64,000 bases of DNA from Marinospirillum sp031581385 (GTDB lineage: Bacteria > Pseudomonadota > Gammaproteobacteria > Pseudomonadales > Halomonadaceae): positions 2,542,001 to 2,606,000 of the forward strand of contig NZ_CP085242.1 of NCBI RefSeq assembly GCF_044810985.1. The letters run 5' to 3'. Positions 36,418-44,721 of the stretch are shown piece by piece (position 1 is the first letter of the stretch; the number at the start of each line of letters is the position of its first letter). The translations under genes were made by a program, and so were the position numbers. The notes under the pieces are model-generated. The model made no database searches. It had not been told where the DNA came from and saw nothing but the letters and a program-made list of their open reading frames with translations.

Positions 36418-37388
36418 ACCATTTTTTTCGTAAACAGGCAGGCCGCAATCTGGTGCTGCTGCCGGAAACACCCCAGAAGCTGTTGCTGTCGCAACCCACG
36501 CTGGCGGATATCAAGCACCGCTTTCCGAAAAGGCCGCTGGATATCATGGTGCCCACCCAGTTGGCTGGGCTGGCGGCTCGCTTTGCCCAGGTGGACGAGG
36601 TGTATAATCTGCCTGACCCCAACATGAGCTGGAAAACCTTCTGGAAGGCTGGTCTGGCCATGCAAGGCAAGGATCATGCGCATGCCTGGGTGTTGCCGGA
36701 TCGCTTCAAGCCGGCACTGATTCCCATGCTCGCCAATATTGGTGAGCGCACCGGTTATCGGGGTCGATATCGTTATTCTCTATTGATTGATATTCGTCTG
36801 CCCAACAAGGCACGTCACCCGCATCTGGTGGATCGTTACCGGGCTCTGGCCTGGGATATTGTCGATGAGCTGCCGGAAACACCTGCGCTGAGTCTAACTA
36901 GCGATACTCAGTTGCAACACCAGGCCAGAGAGCGGTTCAGGCTTGTTCAGGACAAACCCGTGCTGGCTTTTTGCCCCGGTACTCTGGGTGTGCCTGAGCC
37001 CGCCAGACAGCAGCAACCTGAGCCAGAGCAATGGCAAACCTTGTTGAATCAATGGGTTGAAGAGGGCGGACAGATCTGGCTGCTGGCATCGCATAATGAG
37101 CAGCTGGAAGTTGATGTGTTGCTGGAGTCCTTGCCACAGGCCACGCGCGATGCTCTTCACAACCTGTCCGGTCACATCAACTGGGAAGAGGCTGTGGATC
37201 TGCTCAGTCAAGCGCAGGTTGCCGTGGGGCTGGATAATGCTCTGTCACTGGTGGCTCTGGGTTGTGGTTTACCGGTTTACCTGCCCGTCAGGGATAGCAA
37301 GCAACCGGATACCCGGCAATGGCTGGCTCCTGCCGTGGGGGCTCAGGTAGTACCGATCAGTGAGTTGCGGGTTAGCCCTTGGTATTAG
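36414..37388 (+). CDS. WaaF-like family 9 glycosyltransferase with degenerate active site
   Basis: A 324-residue protein aligning along its length with ADP-heptose:LPS heptosyltransferase II: LDIMVP, AWVLPDRFKPALIPML, RTGYRGRYRYSLLIDIR, FCPG and AVGLDNALSLVAL. In E. coli WaaF the N-terminal GPSWVGD carries the conserved catalytic Asp; here the aligned stretch is PETPQKLLLSQ, with Lys at that place. The ADP-heptose site DSGLMHVAAAL is DNALSLVALGC, losing the Gly and His. The gene overlaps glnE by 4 bp, near where waaF sits in Pseudomonas. An inactive or repurposed homologue is likely. Confidence 0.75.
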   Translation: MNHFFRKQAGRNLVLLPETPQKLLLSQPTLADIKHRFPKRPLDIMVPTQLAGLAARFAQVDEVYNLPDPNMSWKTFWKAGLAMQGKDHAHAWVLPDRFKPALIPMLANIGERTGYRGRYRYSLLIDIRLPNKARHPHLVDRYRALAWDIVDELPETPALSLTSDTQLQHQARERFRLVQDKPVLAFCPGTLGVPEPARQQQPEPEQWQTLLNQWVEEGGQIWLLASHNEQLEVDVLLESLPQATRDALHNLSGHINWEEAVDLLSQAQVAVGLDNALSLVALGCGLPVYLPVRDSKQPDTRQWLAPAVGAQVVPISELRVSPWY

Positions 37389-37534
37389 CCTGAAGGCGTA
37401 CAAAATGTCGCGGTTTTTCGGTAGAATACCTGTTGTAATTTTACTAGCTAAAGCTAACTCCTCTTGAAAGAAGTGGCCACAAGCTGCTTTTTGCATGAGC
37501 TGTCAGTCATACAACGATGGAATCGGGGAATAAA

Positions 37535-39763
37535 ATGACAACATCCAGCAATAAGATAATTTACACCCTCACCGACGAAGCACCGGCCCTGGCAACCTTT
37601 TCCCTGCTGCCGGTGGTTAGCTCTTTCACCAAGGTTGCAGGACTTGATGTAGAAACCAGCGACATTTCCTTGGCAGCTCGTGTTATCGCCTCCTTCCCAG
37701 AGCGTTTGAAAGAAGAGCAACGCCTGCCAGACACCCTGGCGGAACTGGGTAAACTGACCAAGCAGCCGGAAGCCAATATCATCAAGCTTCCCAATATCAG
37801 TGCTTCCATTCCTCAGCTGCGTGCCTGTATTAAAGAGCTGCAGGAACAAGGTTACGATCTGCCAGACTACCCTTTCGAGCCTGAAACGGACGAAGAAAAA
37901 GACATTCAGGCGCGTTATGCCAAAGTTCTGGGCAGTGCTGTCAACCCTGTGTTGCGTCAGGGCAACTCCGATCGTCGCGCTCCCCCTGCAGTGAAAGCCT
38001 TTGCCCGCAAGTACCCTCACTCCATGGGCAAGTGGAGCAAGGCTTCCCGTTCGCATGCAGACTGGATGCGTGGTGGTGACTTTTTCTCCAGTGAGCAATC
38101 GGTAACCCTGGAACAAGCCGGTGATGTACGCATTGAGTTTGTTGACCAGAAGGGTCAGGTTGAAGTCAAGAAAACCCTGCCCATGGAAGAAGGTGAAGTG
38201 CTGGATGCCATGTTCATGAGCGCCAAGGCGCTGGATGACTTCTTCATGCGCACCATTGAAGAGTGCAAGAACGATGGTGTGATGTGGTCTTTGCACGTAA
38301 AAGCCACCATGATGAAGGTATCTCACCCCATCGTTTTCGGTCATGCGGTTCGTGCCTTCTATAAAGAAGTTTTTGACCAGTATGGCAACCTGTTTGATGA
38401 GCTGGGTGCCAACCCCAACAACGGTATGGCCAGTATTCTGGACAGCATCAAGACTCTACCCAACTCCAAACAGGAAGAAATCGAAGAAGCGATTCATGCC
38501 TGTTATGAGCACCGCCCCGAAATGGCGATGGTGGATTCTGTTAAAGGGATTACCAACCTGCACGTTCCCAGTGACGTGATCGTGGATGCCTCCATGCCTT
38601 CCATGATCCGCAACTCCGGTCAGATGTGGGGCCGTGATGGCAAAATGAAGGACGTGAAGGCGATTATGCCTGAGTCCACCTATGCTCGCATCTACCAGGA
38701 AATGATCAGCTTCTGCAAGACGCACGGCGCTTTTGATCCCACCACCTGCGGCTCAGTACCCAATGTCGGTCTGATGGCGATGAAAGCCGAAGAATATGGC
38801 TCTCATGACAAGACTTTTGAAATGTCAGAAGCAGGCACCATGCGGGTTGTTAAAGCCGATGGCACGGTCTTGATGGAACACTCGGTTGAAAAAGGCGATA
38901 TCTGGCGCGCTTGCCAAACCAAAGACGCGGCCATCAAGGACTGGGTCAAGCTGGCTGTAAACCGTGCGCGTCAAGCAGACACCACGGCCATCTTCTGGCT
39001 GGATAACGAGCGTGCTCACGACCGTGAACTGCGCAAGAAAGTTGAAAAGTACCTGAAAGATCATGACACCAGTGGTCTGGATATCCGCACCATGGGTTAT
39101 GTGCGTGCCATTCGTACCTCCATGGAACGCATGGTTCGTGGCAAGGACACCATTTCGGTTACCGGTAACGTGCTGCGCGATTACCTGACGGATCTCTTCC
39201 CCATCATGGAGCTGGGCACTTCTGCGAAGATGCTGTCCATCGTACCCATGCTGGCTGGTGGTGGCATGTATGAAACCGGTGCCGGTGGTTCTGCGCCCAA
39301 GCACGTTCAACAGGTTCTCCAGGAAAACCACCTGCGTTGGGATTCGCTGGGTGAATTCCTGGCAATTGCCGTGTCCCTGGAAGAACTGGGCCAGAAAAAC
39401 AGCAACAAGCGTGCTGAAGTGCTGGGTCAGGCTCTGGACAAGGCAACCGGTCGTCTGCTGGAAGAAAACAAATCACCTTCGCGTAAAGTGGGTGAGCTGG
39501 ACAACCGTGGCAGCCACTTCTACCTGTCCAAATTCTGGGCGGAAGAGCTGGCCGCTCAGTCGGATGACAAGGATCTGGCGGAAAAAATGGGTCCTCTGGC
39601 TAAGCAGATGAACGAGCAGGAAGCACAGATCCTGAAAGAACTGAGCGATGCCCAGGGCAGCCCTGCGGATCTGGGTGGTTACTATCACCTCGACAAAGCC
39701 AAGGCTGACCAGGTGATGCGCCCCAGTGCTACCTTCAACAAGATTCTGGAAAGCCTGAAGTAA
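37535..39763 (+). CDS. icd: Monomeric NADP-dependent isocitrate dehydrogenase
   Basis: A 742-residue single-chain IDH, the form found in Azotobacter, Vibrio and many marine gammaproteobacteria, which converts isocitrate to 2-oxoglutarate and makes NADPH. Recognised segments include LPNISASIPQL, GNSDRRAPPAVKAFARKYPH, CGSVPNVGLMA and DLGGYYHLD near the end. The ATG at 37535 with GGGGA upstream gives the family N-terminus MTTSSNKIIYTLTDEAPALA. It is a single-gene unit with its own terminator. TAGAAT at 37422 is a possible -10 element. Confidence 0.97.
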   Translation: MTTSSNKIIYTLTDEAPALATFSLLPVVSSFTKVAGLDVETSDISLAARVIASFPERLKEEQRLPDTLAELGKLTKQPEANIIKLPNISASIPQLRACIKELQEQGYDLPDYPFEPETDEEKDIQARYAKVLGSAVNPVLRQGNSDRRAPPAVKAFARKYPHSMGKWSKASRSHADWMRGGDFFSSEQSVTLEQAGDVRIEFVDQKGQVEVKKTLPMEEGEVLDAMFMSAKALDDFFMRTIEECKNDGVMWSLHVKATMMKVSHPIVFGHAVRAFYKEVFDQYGNLFDELGANPNNGMASILDSIKTLPNSKQEEIEEAIHACYEHRPEMAMVDSVKGITNLHVPSDVIVDASMPSMIRNSGQMWGRDGKMKDVKAIMPESTYARIYQEMISFCKTHGAFDPTTCGSVPNVGLMAMKAEEYGSHDKTFEMSEAGTMRVVKADGTVLMEHSVEKGDIWRACQTKDAAIKDWVKLAVNRARQADTTAIFWLDNERAHDRELRKKVEKYLKDHDTSGLDIRTMGYVRAIRTSMERMVRGKDTISVTGNVLRDYLTDLFPIMELGTSAKMLSIVPMLAGGGMYETGAGGSAPKHVQQVLQENHLRWDSLGEFLAIAVSLEELGQKNSNKRAEVLGQALDKATGRLLEENKSPSRKVGELDNRGSHFYLSKFWAEELAAQSDDKDLAEKMGPLAKQMNEQEAQILKELSDAQGSPADLGGYYHLDKAKADQVMRPSATFNKILESLK

Positions 39764-39790
39764 ACCTTCAGTCTGAACGCTTCTTGTCAG

Positions 39791-39821
39791 AACCCGGAGT
39801 CGAAAGGCTCCGGGTTTTTTT
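39791..39821 (+). terminator. Rho-independent terminator of icd
   Basis: AACCCGGAG and CTCCGGGTT form a 9-bp stem with loop TCGAAAGG and run into a T tract, 27 bp after the stop. Confidence 0.93.
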
Positions 39822-39858
39822 ATTGTATAATTGCTGCTTTTGCCAAGGAGAAAACCGG

Positions 39859-40758
39859 ATGCAGCAACTGGTGACCCAGGTTTTATTGCCTCTGATTCTG
39901 GCGCTGGTCATGCTGGGTATTGGTATGGCACTGCAGCCAGCTGATTTCAAACGGGTACTTTTGAAGCCAAGAGCCTGTATTTTGGGTCTGGCTATGCAGT
40001 TGCTATTTTTGCCTTGCCTGGCTCTTGTACTGATAGGGCTGCTTCCCTTGTCGCCCCTGGCCGCAGCGGGCCTGTTTTTAGTCTCCCTCTGTCCCGGCGG
40101 CGCCACTTCCAATCTTTTTTCCCTGATTGCCCGGGGAGATGCCGCGCTTAGCGTCACCCTGACGGGTGTAACCAGCTTGCTGACGCCTCTGACTCTGCCT
40201 TTACTGTTCCTTGCTTACCTGCAGATCAATCCCCTGGATACCGGTCACTTTCAACTGCCTCTTTGGCCCGCCATTCAACAATTGGCACTGGTTACCCTGG
40301 TTCCGGTAGTTCTGGGCATGCTGATCAGGCTTCGGTTTCCAGTCTGGGCGATCAGATTTCAGCCCGGCCTGCGTCGCCTGTCCACCTTGGCCATGTTGTT
40401 GATTGTTATCAGCCTGCTGGCAACCCACCTGTATTTGCTGGAGCGAATCCTCAGTGTTGAAGGACTGGCGATACTGTTGCTGAGTACAACAGCCATTCTC
40501 AGTGGCTACCTGATGGCCCGTAAGTCGGGGCTGAAAGAACGCGAACAAAGAACGCTGGGTCTGGAGGTGGGTGTGCAGAATGCCGGTACCGCCATTATGG
40601 TCGCCCTGACCATCCTGCAAATGCCTGCCCTGGTTCTGGTGCCTTTGATGTACGGTATCCTCATGAACCTTCCGGCATTTGGTTTTGTTACCTGGCTGTA
40701 CCGTAAAGACCAACTGGAAACCACTGACCTGGACGGAGAAGTGAACGAAGGTGTCTGA
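39859..40758 (+). CDS. BASS-family (bile acid:sodium symporter-like) transporter
   Basis: A 299-residue membrane protein with nine to ten hydrophobic helices, including GIGMALQPADFKRVL, SLCPGGATSNLFSLIARGD and LGLEVGVQNAGTAIMVALT, which are the sodium-binding signatures of the family. Bacterial members move various organic anions with sodium, and the substrate cannot be told from sequence. AAGGAG lies 8 bp before the ATG at 39859; the frame extends upstream through the icd terminator but is not coding there. Its end overlaps menA by 8 bp. Confidence 0.88.
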   Translation: MQQLVTQVLLPLILALVMLGIGMALQPADFKRVLLKPRACILGLAMQLLFLPCLALVLIGLLPLSPLAAAGLFLVSLCPGGATSNLFSLIARGDAALSVTLTGVTSLLTPLTLPLLFLAYLQINPLDTGHFQLPLWPAIQQLALVTLVPVVLGMLIRLRFPVWAIRFQPGLRRLSTLAMLLIVISLLATHLYLLERILSVEGLAILLLSTTAILSGYLMARKSGLKEREQRTLGLEVGVQNAGTAIMVALTILQMPALVLVPLMYGILMNLPAFGFVTWLYRKDQLETTDLDGEVNEGV

Positions 40759-41626
40759 CCTTAATGCCTGGTTTCTGGCTCTGCGCCCGAAAACCCTGCC
40801 TGCTTCCCTGGCACCCATCCTGCTGGGCAGCGCCCTGGCGTTTGCCGATGGCTCTTTTAATCCCGCCGCTTTTTTTCTTGCGCTCATTTGCGCATTGTTG
40901 CTGCAGGTGGCCGTCAATTTTGCCAACGATCTCTTTGATGGCCAGAAGGGTGTGGATACCCAGCAGCGGCTTGGCCCCTTGCGCGGACTGCAACTGGGGC
41001 TAATAAAGCCGGAGCAACTGCAAAAAGGTCTCGGGTTGGTGTTGGGTGGGGCGCTGGTCAGTGGCTTTCTGCTGGCTGCTCTGGTCAGTTGGTGGCTGCT
41101 GGTGTTCGGCCTGGCTTCACTGATTGCTGCCCTGGCCTACAGTGGCGGCCCCTGGCCGCTGGCATCACGGGCTCTGGGTGAGCTTCTGGTGTTGGTGTTT
41201 TTTGGCTGGCTGGCCGTGATGGGCAGTTATTTTATCCACACCCAGAAGCTGACCCTGGACGCTTTTGTTTACGCCACCCTGGTCGGCTTGCTGAGTGCCG
41301 CCATCATGCTGATCAACAATTTGCGTGATCGCCACACCGATGCCGCCGCCGGAAAAAAGACCCTGGTGGTCTATCTGGGTGAACACAAAAGCCGACTTCT
41401 CTATCGCCTGCTGCTCCTGACTGCTCCCCTGCTGCACTGGTCACAAAACCCCCGCCTGGAAGAGCTGACCTGGTTGCCTCTCCTGCTGATTTTTCCGCTG
41501 CTGCTTTTGCTGTTTCGCTGGATGGGTCATCTGGAAGGCAAGGAACTTAACCGCATGCTGGCCCTCACCTCCCTGATGCTGCTGATCTACTCCCTCAGCC
41601 AGTCCCTGATTCTGGTGTTGGGTTGA
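40751..41626 (+). CDS. MenA-like prenyltransferase
   Basis: A 291-residue UbiA-superfamily enzyme closest to 1,4-dihydroxy-2-naphthoate prenyltransferase. LALRPKTLPASLAPILLGSA at the N-terminus, the metal/diphosphate motif NFANDLFDGQKGVD and the second motif NNLRDRHTDAAAGKKTL are the MenA pattern. The start is GTG, overlapping the BASS gene. No other menaquinone genes are in the window, so its role (menaquinone or another prenylated quinone) is open. Confidence 0.82.
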   Translation: MSDLNAWFLALRPKTLPASLAPILLGSALAFADGSFNPAAFFLALICALLLQVAVNFANDLFDGQKGVDTQQRLGPLRGLQLGLIKPEQLQKGLGLVLGGALVSGFLLAALVSWWLLVFGLASLIAALAYSGGPWPLASRALGELLVLVFFGWLAVMGSYFIHTQKLTLDAFVYATLVGLLSAAIMLINNLRDRHTDAAAGKKTLVVYLGEHKSRLLYRLLLLTAPLLHWSQNPRLEELTWLPLLLIFPLLLLLFRWMGHLEGKELNRMLALTSLMLLIYSLSQSLILVLG

Positions 41627-41791
41627 TTTTCTGGTAAAAGAACCGGGCTTTGATTTTGCTCTTCATCGAAGTCTCATCCATGCTGCCCCCTTCCTTTAAC
41701 CATTTTCTCGGCATCGGGAAATTGGTCTTATCTTGAATTGTGTGGATTTCAAGTCGCCTGTCATAGAAACCTACCACTTTACTCGGTTTCT

Positions 41792-41816
41792 AAAAGGTAC
41801 TAAAATAGTCCACTAT
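41792..41816. promoter_or_regulatory. IscR-type box over the suf operon promoter
   Basis: The core ACTAAAATAGT-C-N2-CTAT fits the IscR type 1 consensus (GACTR-W3-YAGTC-RRSTAT) well in the centre and right half, with mismatches on the left edge. A promoter TTTACT (41778-41783)-17 bp-TAAAAT (41801-41806) is overlapped by it, which fits autorepression by the cluster-bound regulator. Confidence 0.6.
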
Positions 41817-41839
41817 AGATTCAACCCAAGGTAGGTGGC

Positions 41840-42304
41840 ATGCTCAAGCTCAGTAAAATGACGGATTACGCAGTGGTGCTCAGTGCCCAGATGGCGCGTC
41901 ATCCTGAGCGTTTGTATGCAGCAGCGGACCTGGCGGACGAAATCGGTTTACCCAGGCCCACGGTCAGTAAGCTGTTGAAAATGCTGGTCAAGGCTGATCT
42001 GTTGGTGTCACGAAGGGGCACCCAGGGTGGCTACCAGTTGGCGCGTTCGGCTTCGACCATTACCGCCAGTGACCTGATCGCCGCGATTGAAGGCCCGGTG
42101 GCGATGACTGAATGCAGTTTGGAAGATTCCCAGTGTGATCTGATCAGCCAGTGCGGAGTGGCCAACAACTGGCAGCGTGTGACCCTGGCGGTGCACCAGT
42201 TGCTGGCTTCTGTGACCCTGGCACAGTTGGCACAGACACAACCGATCAAACTGCCTTGGGTACAAATACAGGCACTGACCTTGCATGAACCCGCCCAATT
42301 ATAA
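41840..42304 (+). CDS. Rrf2-family SUF operon regulator (IscR-like)
   Basis: A 154-residue winged-helix regulator. The DNA-binding half (KMTDYAVVLSAQMARHP, LPRPTVSKLLKMLVKADLL, RGTQGGYQLAR) matches Rrf2 proteins, and the cluster ligands are three cysteines in a C-x6-C-x5-C pattern (ECSLEDSQCDLISQC). It belongs to the group that heads suf operons in gammaproteobacteria and senses Fe-S status. AGGTAGG precedes the ATG. sufB follows after 30 bp. Confidence 0.93.
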   Translation: MLKLSKMTDYAVVLSAQMARHPERLYAAADLADEIGLPRPTVSKLLKMLVKADLLVSRRGTQGGYQLARSASTITASDLIAAIEGPVAMTECSLEDSQCDLISQCGVANNWQRVTLAVHQLLASVTLAQLAQTQPIKLPWVQIQALTLHEPAQL

Positions 42305-42334
42305 AGAAAGACTTGATGATGCCCGGAGGCCGTT

Positions 42335-43783
42335 ATGGCGAGTGAAGAGATGGAGCAGCTGGTACGTAAAGACTACAAGCAAGGCTTCGTAACCGATATT
42401 GAAAGTGACACCCTGCCGCCTGGTCTGGATGAAGATGTCATCCGCCATATCTCTCTACGCAAAAAAGAGCCGGAGTGGTTGCTGGAGTGGCGGCTGGAAG
42501 CTTATCGTCATTGGCTGACGATGAAAGACCCACAAGCCTGGGCGCATCTGTCTTACCCGAAAATTGATTATCAGGCGGTGTCCTATTATTCCGCACCGGG
42601 TGCCAAGAACAAGGATGCGCCGAAAAGCCTGGATGAAGTTGATCCCAAATTGCTGGAAACCTTCGACAAGCTGGGCATTCCCCTGCATGAAAGGGCAGCA
42701 CTGGCCGGTGTAGCGGTGGATGCCGTGTTTGATTCGGTTTCTGTGGGCACCACCTTCAAGGCCAAGCTGGCCGAAGCCGGGGTAATCTTTTCTTCCATTT
42801 CTGAAGCGGTTCAGGAGCATCCTGAGCTGGTCAGGAAATATCTCGGCACCGTGGTGCCTCACACCGACAACTATTATGCCGCGCTCAATTCGGCGGTCTT
42901 CACTGATGGTTCCTTTGTGTTTGTGCCCAAGGGTGTGACCTGCCCGATGGAGCTGTCGACCTATTTTCGTATCAATGCTGCCAACACCGGTCAGTTCGAG
43001 CGCACTCTGATCGTCTGTGAAGAACAGGCTCAGGTTTCTTACCTGGAAGGCTGTACCGCCCCCATGCGTGATGAAAATCAGCTGCATGCGGCAGTGGTAG
43101 AGCTGGTCGCCCTGGATGATGCCTACATCAAATACTCCACGGTACAAAACTGGTATCCGGGCGATGAAGAAGGCAAAGGCGGCATCTATAACTTCGTGAC
43201 CAAACGCGGCGACTGTCGCGGCGACCGAGCCAAAATCAGCTGGACTCAGGTGGAAACCGGCTCAGCGATCACCTGGAAATACCCCAGTTGCATTCTGCGT
43301 GGCAAGGATTCCGTGGGTGAATTCTATTCAGTGGCGGTGACCAACAACTACCAGCAGGCCGATACCGGCACCAAGATGATTCATCTGGGTGAGGGCAGTC
43401 GCTCCACCATCATTTCCAAGGGGATATCCGCCGGGCGCTCCAACCAATCCTATCGGGGTCTGGTGAAAATTCTGCCCACGGCGAAAAATGCCCGCAACTT
43501 CACCCAGTGCGATTCCCTGCTGTTGGGTGATCAGTGCGGCGCGCATACCTTCCCCTATCAGGAAATCGGCAATTCTTCTGCCATGGTTGAACACGAAGCC
43601 ACCACCTCGAAAATCGGTGAAGATCAGCTTTTCTATTGCATGCAGCGCGGCATTTCTGAAGAAGACTCGGTCAATATGATCGTCAATGGCTTCTGCAAGG
43701 ATGTCTTCAAGGAACTGCCGATGGAGTTTGCCGTGGAAGCCGAGGCTTTGCTGAATGTTACGTTGGAAGGTGCTGTAGGTTGA
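42335..43783 (+). CDS. sufB: SufB, scaffold subunit of SUF Fe-S assembly
   Basis: A 482-residue beta-helix protein of the SufBC2D scaffold where clusters are built. ISLRKKEPEWLLEWRLEAY, PKGVTCPMELSTYFRIN, SIRGKD-like CILRGKDSVGEFYS and ARNFTQCDSLLLGDQCGAHT carry conserved features, including the Cys that receives sulfur. GGAGG precedes the ATG. Unlike the rest of the operon it is separated from its partner sufC by 188 bp. Confidence 0.97.
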   Translation: MASEEMEQLVRKDYKQGFVTDIESDTLPPGLDEDVIRHISLRKKEPEWLLEWRLEAYRHWLTMKDPQAWAHLSYPKIDYQAVSYYSAPGAKNKDAPKSLDEVDPKLLETFDKLGIPLHERAALAGVAVDAVFDSVSVGTTFKAKLAEAGVIFSSISEAVQEHPELVRKYLGTVVPHTDNYYAALNSAVFTDGSFVFVPKGVTCPMELSTYFRINAANTGQFERTLIVCEEQAQVSYLEGCTAPMRDENQLHAAVVELVALDDAYIKYSTVQNWYPGDEEGKGGIYNFVTKRGDCRGDRAKISWTQVETGSAITWKYPSCILRGKDSVGEFYSVAVTNNYQQADTGTKMIHLGEGSRSTIISKGISAGRSNQSYRGLVKILPTAKNARNFTQCDSLLLGDQCGAHTFPYQEIGNSSAMVEHEATTSKIGEDQLFYCMQRGISEEDSVNMIVNGFCKDVFKELPMEFAVEAEALLNVTLEGAVG

Positions 43784-43971
43784 TGGTATCAGGCACAGCA
43801 TTACAGGGCGCTGGCTTGCCAGTCGGACAAACCATCCCGGTTTGTACGAGCTGCGTTACGCCATCCCTGGCTCCACTTGCGCTCAGCACCCTGTCGCAGT
43901 GCCACCTTCTACCCCTAAATAGCACCTTTTCCCCGAATTGATGAGTTATGAGTTAATTACAGGATACCAAG
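43784..43971 (+). repeat. Intergenic element with hairpins inside the suf operon
   Basis: This 188-bp gap between sufB and sufC has no gene. It contains a perfect 7-bp hairpin, ACAAACC (43827-43833) with GGTTTGT (43839-43845) and loop ATCCC, next to CTGG-CTTG-CCAG at 43811. The sequence looks like a dispersed intergenic repeat or mRNA-stabilising element. A T-run is absent, so full termination is not expected. SufC is normally translated tightly with its partners, which makes this gap unusual. Confidence 0.45.
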
Positions 43972-44721
43972 ATGATTGAGATTAAAGACCTGCACGCTAA
44001 AGTCGAGGGCACCGAGATTCTGAAGGGCCTTAACCTGAGTATTAAACCGGGTGAGGTGCATGCGATTATGGGCCCCAATGGCGCGGGCAAGTCCACGCTT
44101 TCTGCGGTTCTGACCGGACGGGAGGGTTATGAAGTCACTTCCGGAAGCGTCATTTTTGAAGGCCAGAATCTGCTGGAAATGGATGTCGAGGAGCGCGCTC
44201 GGGCGGGTCTTTTGCTGGGCTTTCAGTACCCGGTGGAAATTCCGGGGGTCAAGAATGTTTACTTGCTGAAAGCGGCCTTGAATGCCAAGCGCAAGGCGCA
44301 GGGCCTGGATGAAATTGAAGCGCCTGCGTTTATGAAGTTGATTCGTGAAAAGATCAAATTCATGAAGATGGACAACAGCTTCCTGCATCGTGCGGTCAAT
44401 GAAGGCTTTTCCGGCGGTGAGAAGAAACGCAATGAAATCCTGCAGATGCTGGTACTGGAACCCAAGCTGGCGTTGTTGGATGAAATCGATTCGGGCCTGG
44501 ATATTGATGCCATGAAAACCGTCTCGGAAGGGGTGAATTCCCTGCGTGCGGCCGATCGCAGTATTCTGATGATTACCCACTACCAGCGTTTGCTGGATTA
44601 CATCACCCCGGATGTGATTCATGTTCTGGCTGATGGCAAAATCATCAAAACCGGTGATAAATCCCTGGCTCACGAGCTGGAAGAAAAAGGCTACGACTGG
44701 CTGCTGGAGGGCGCTGCATGA
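43972..44721 (+). CDS. sufC: SufC, ATPase of SUF Fe-S assembly
   Basis: A 249-residue ABC-type ATPase that drives conformational change of SufBD. Walker A is MGPNGAGKSTLSAVLTG, the signature is GFSGGEKKRNEILQML, and Walker B is LALLDEIDSGLDIDAM. ITHYQRLLDYI is the H-loop region. AGGA lies about 9 bp before the ATG. It overlaps sufD by 4 bp. Confidence 0.97.
   Translation: MIEIKDLHAKVEGTEILKGLNLSIKPGEVHAIMGPNGAGKSTLSAVLTGREGYEVTSGSVIFEGQNLLEMDVEERARAGLLLGFQYPVEIPGVKNVYLLKAALNAKRKAQGLDEIEAPAFMKLIREKIKFMKMDNSFLHRAVNEGFSGGEKKRNEILQMLVLEPKLALLDEIDSGLDIDAMKTVSEGVNSLRAADRSILMITHYQRLLDYITPDVIHVLADGKIIKTGDKSLAHELEEKGYDWLLEGAA

Noticed and set aside
39826..39831. A perfect TATAAT before the BASS transporter gene
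   Set aside because: The spot for its -35 hexamer falls inside the icd terminator hairpin and reads AAAGGC. A promoter here is possible but not supported well enough to list.
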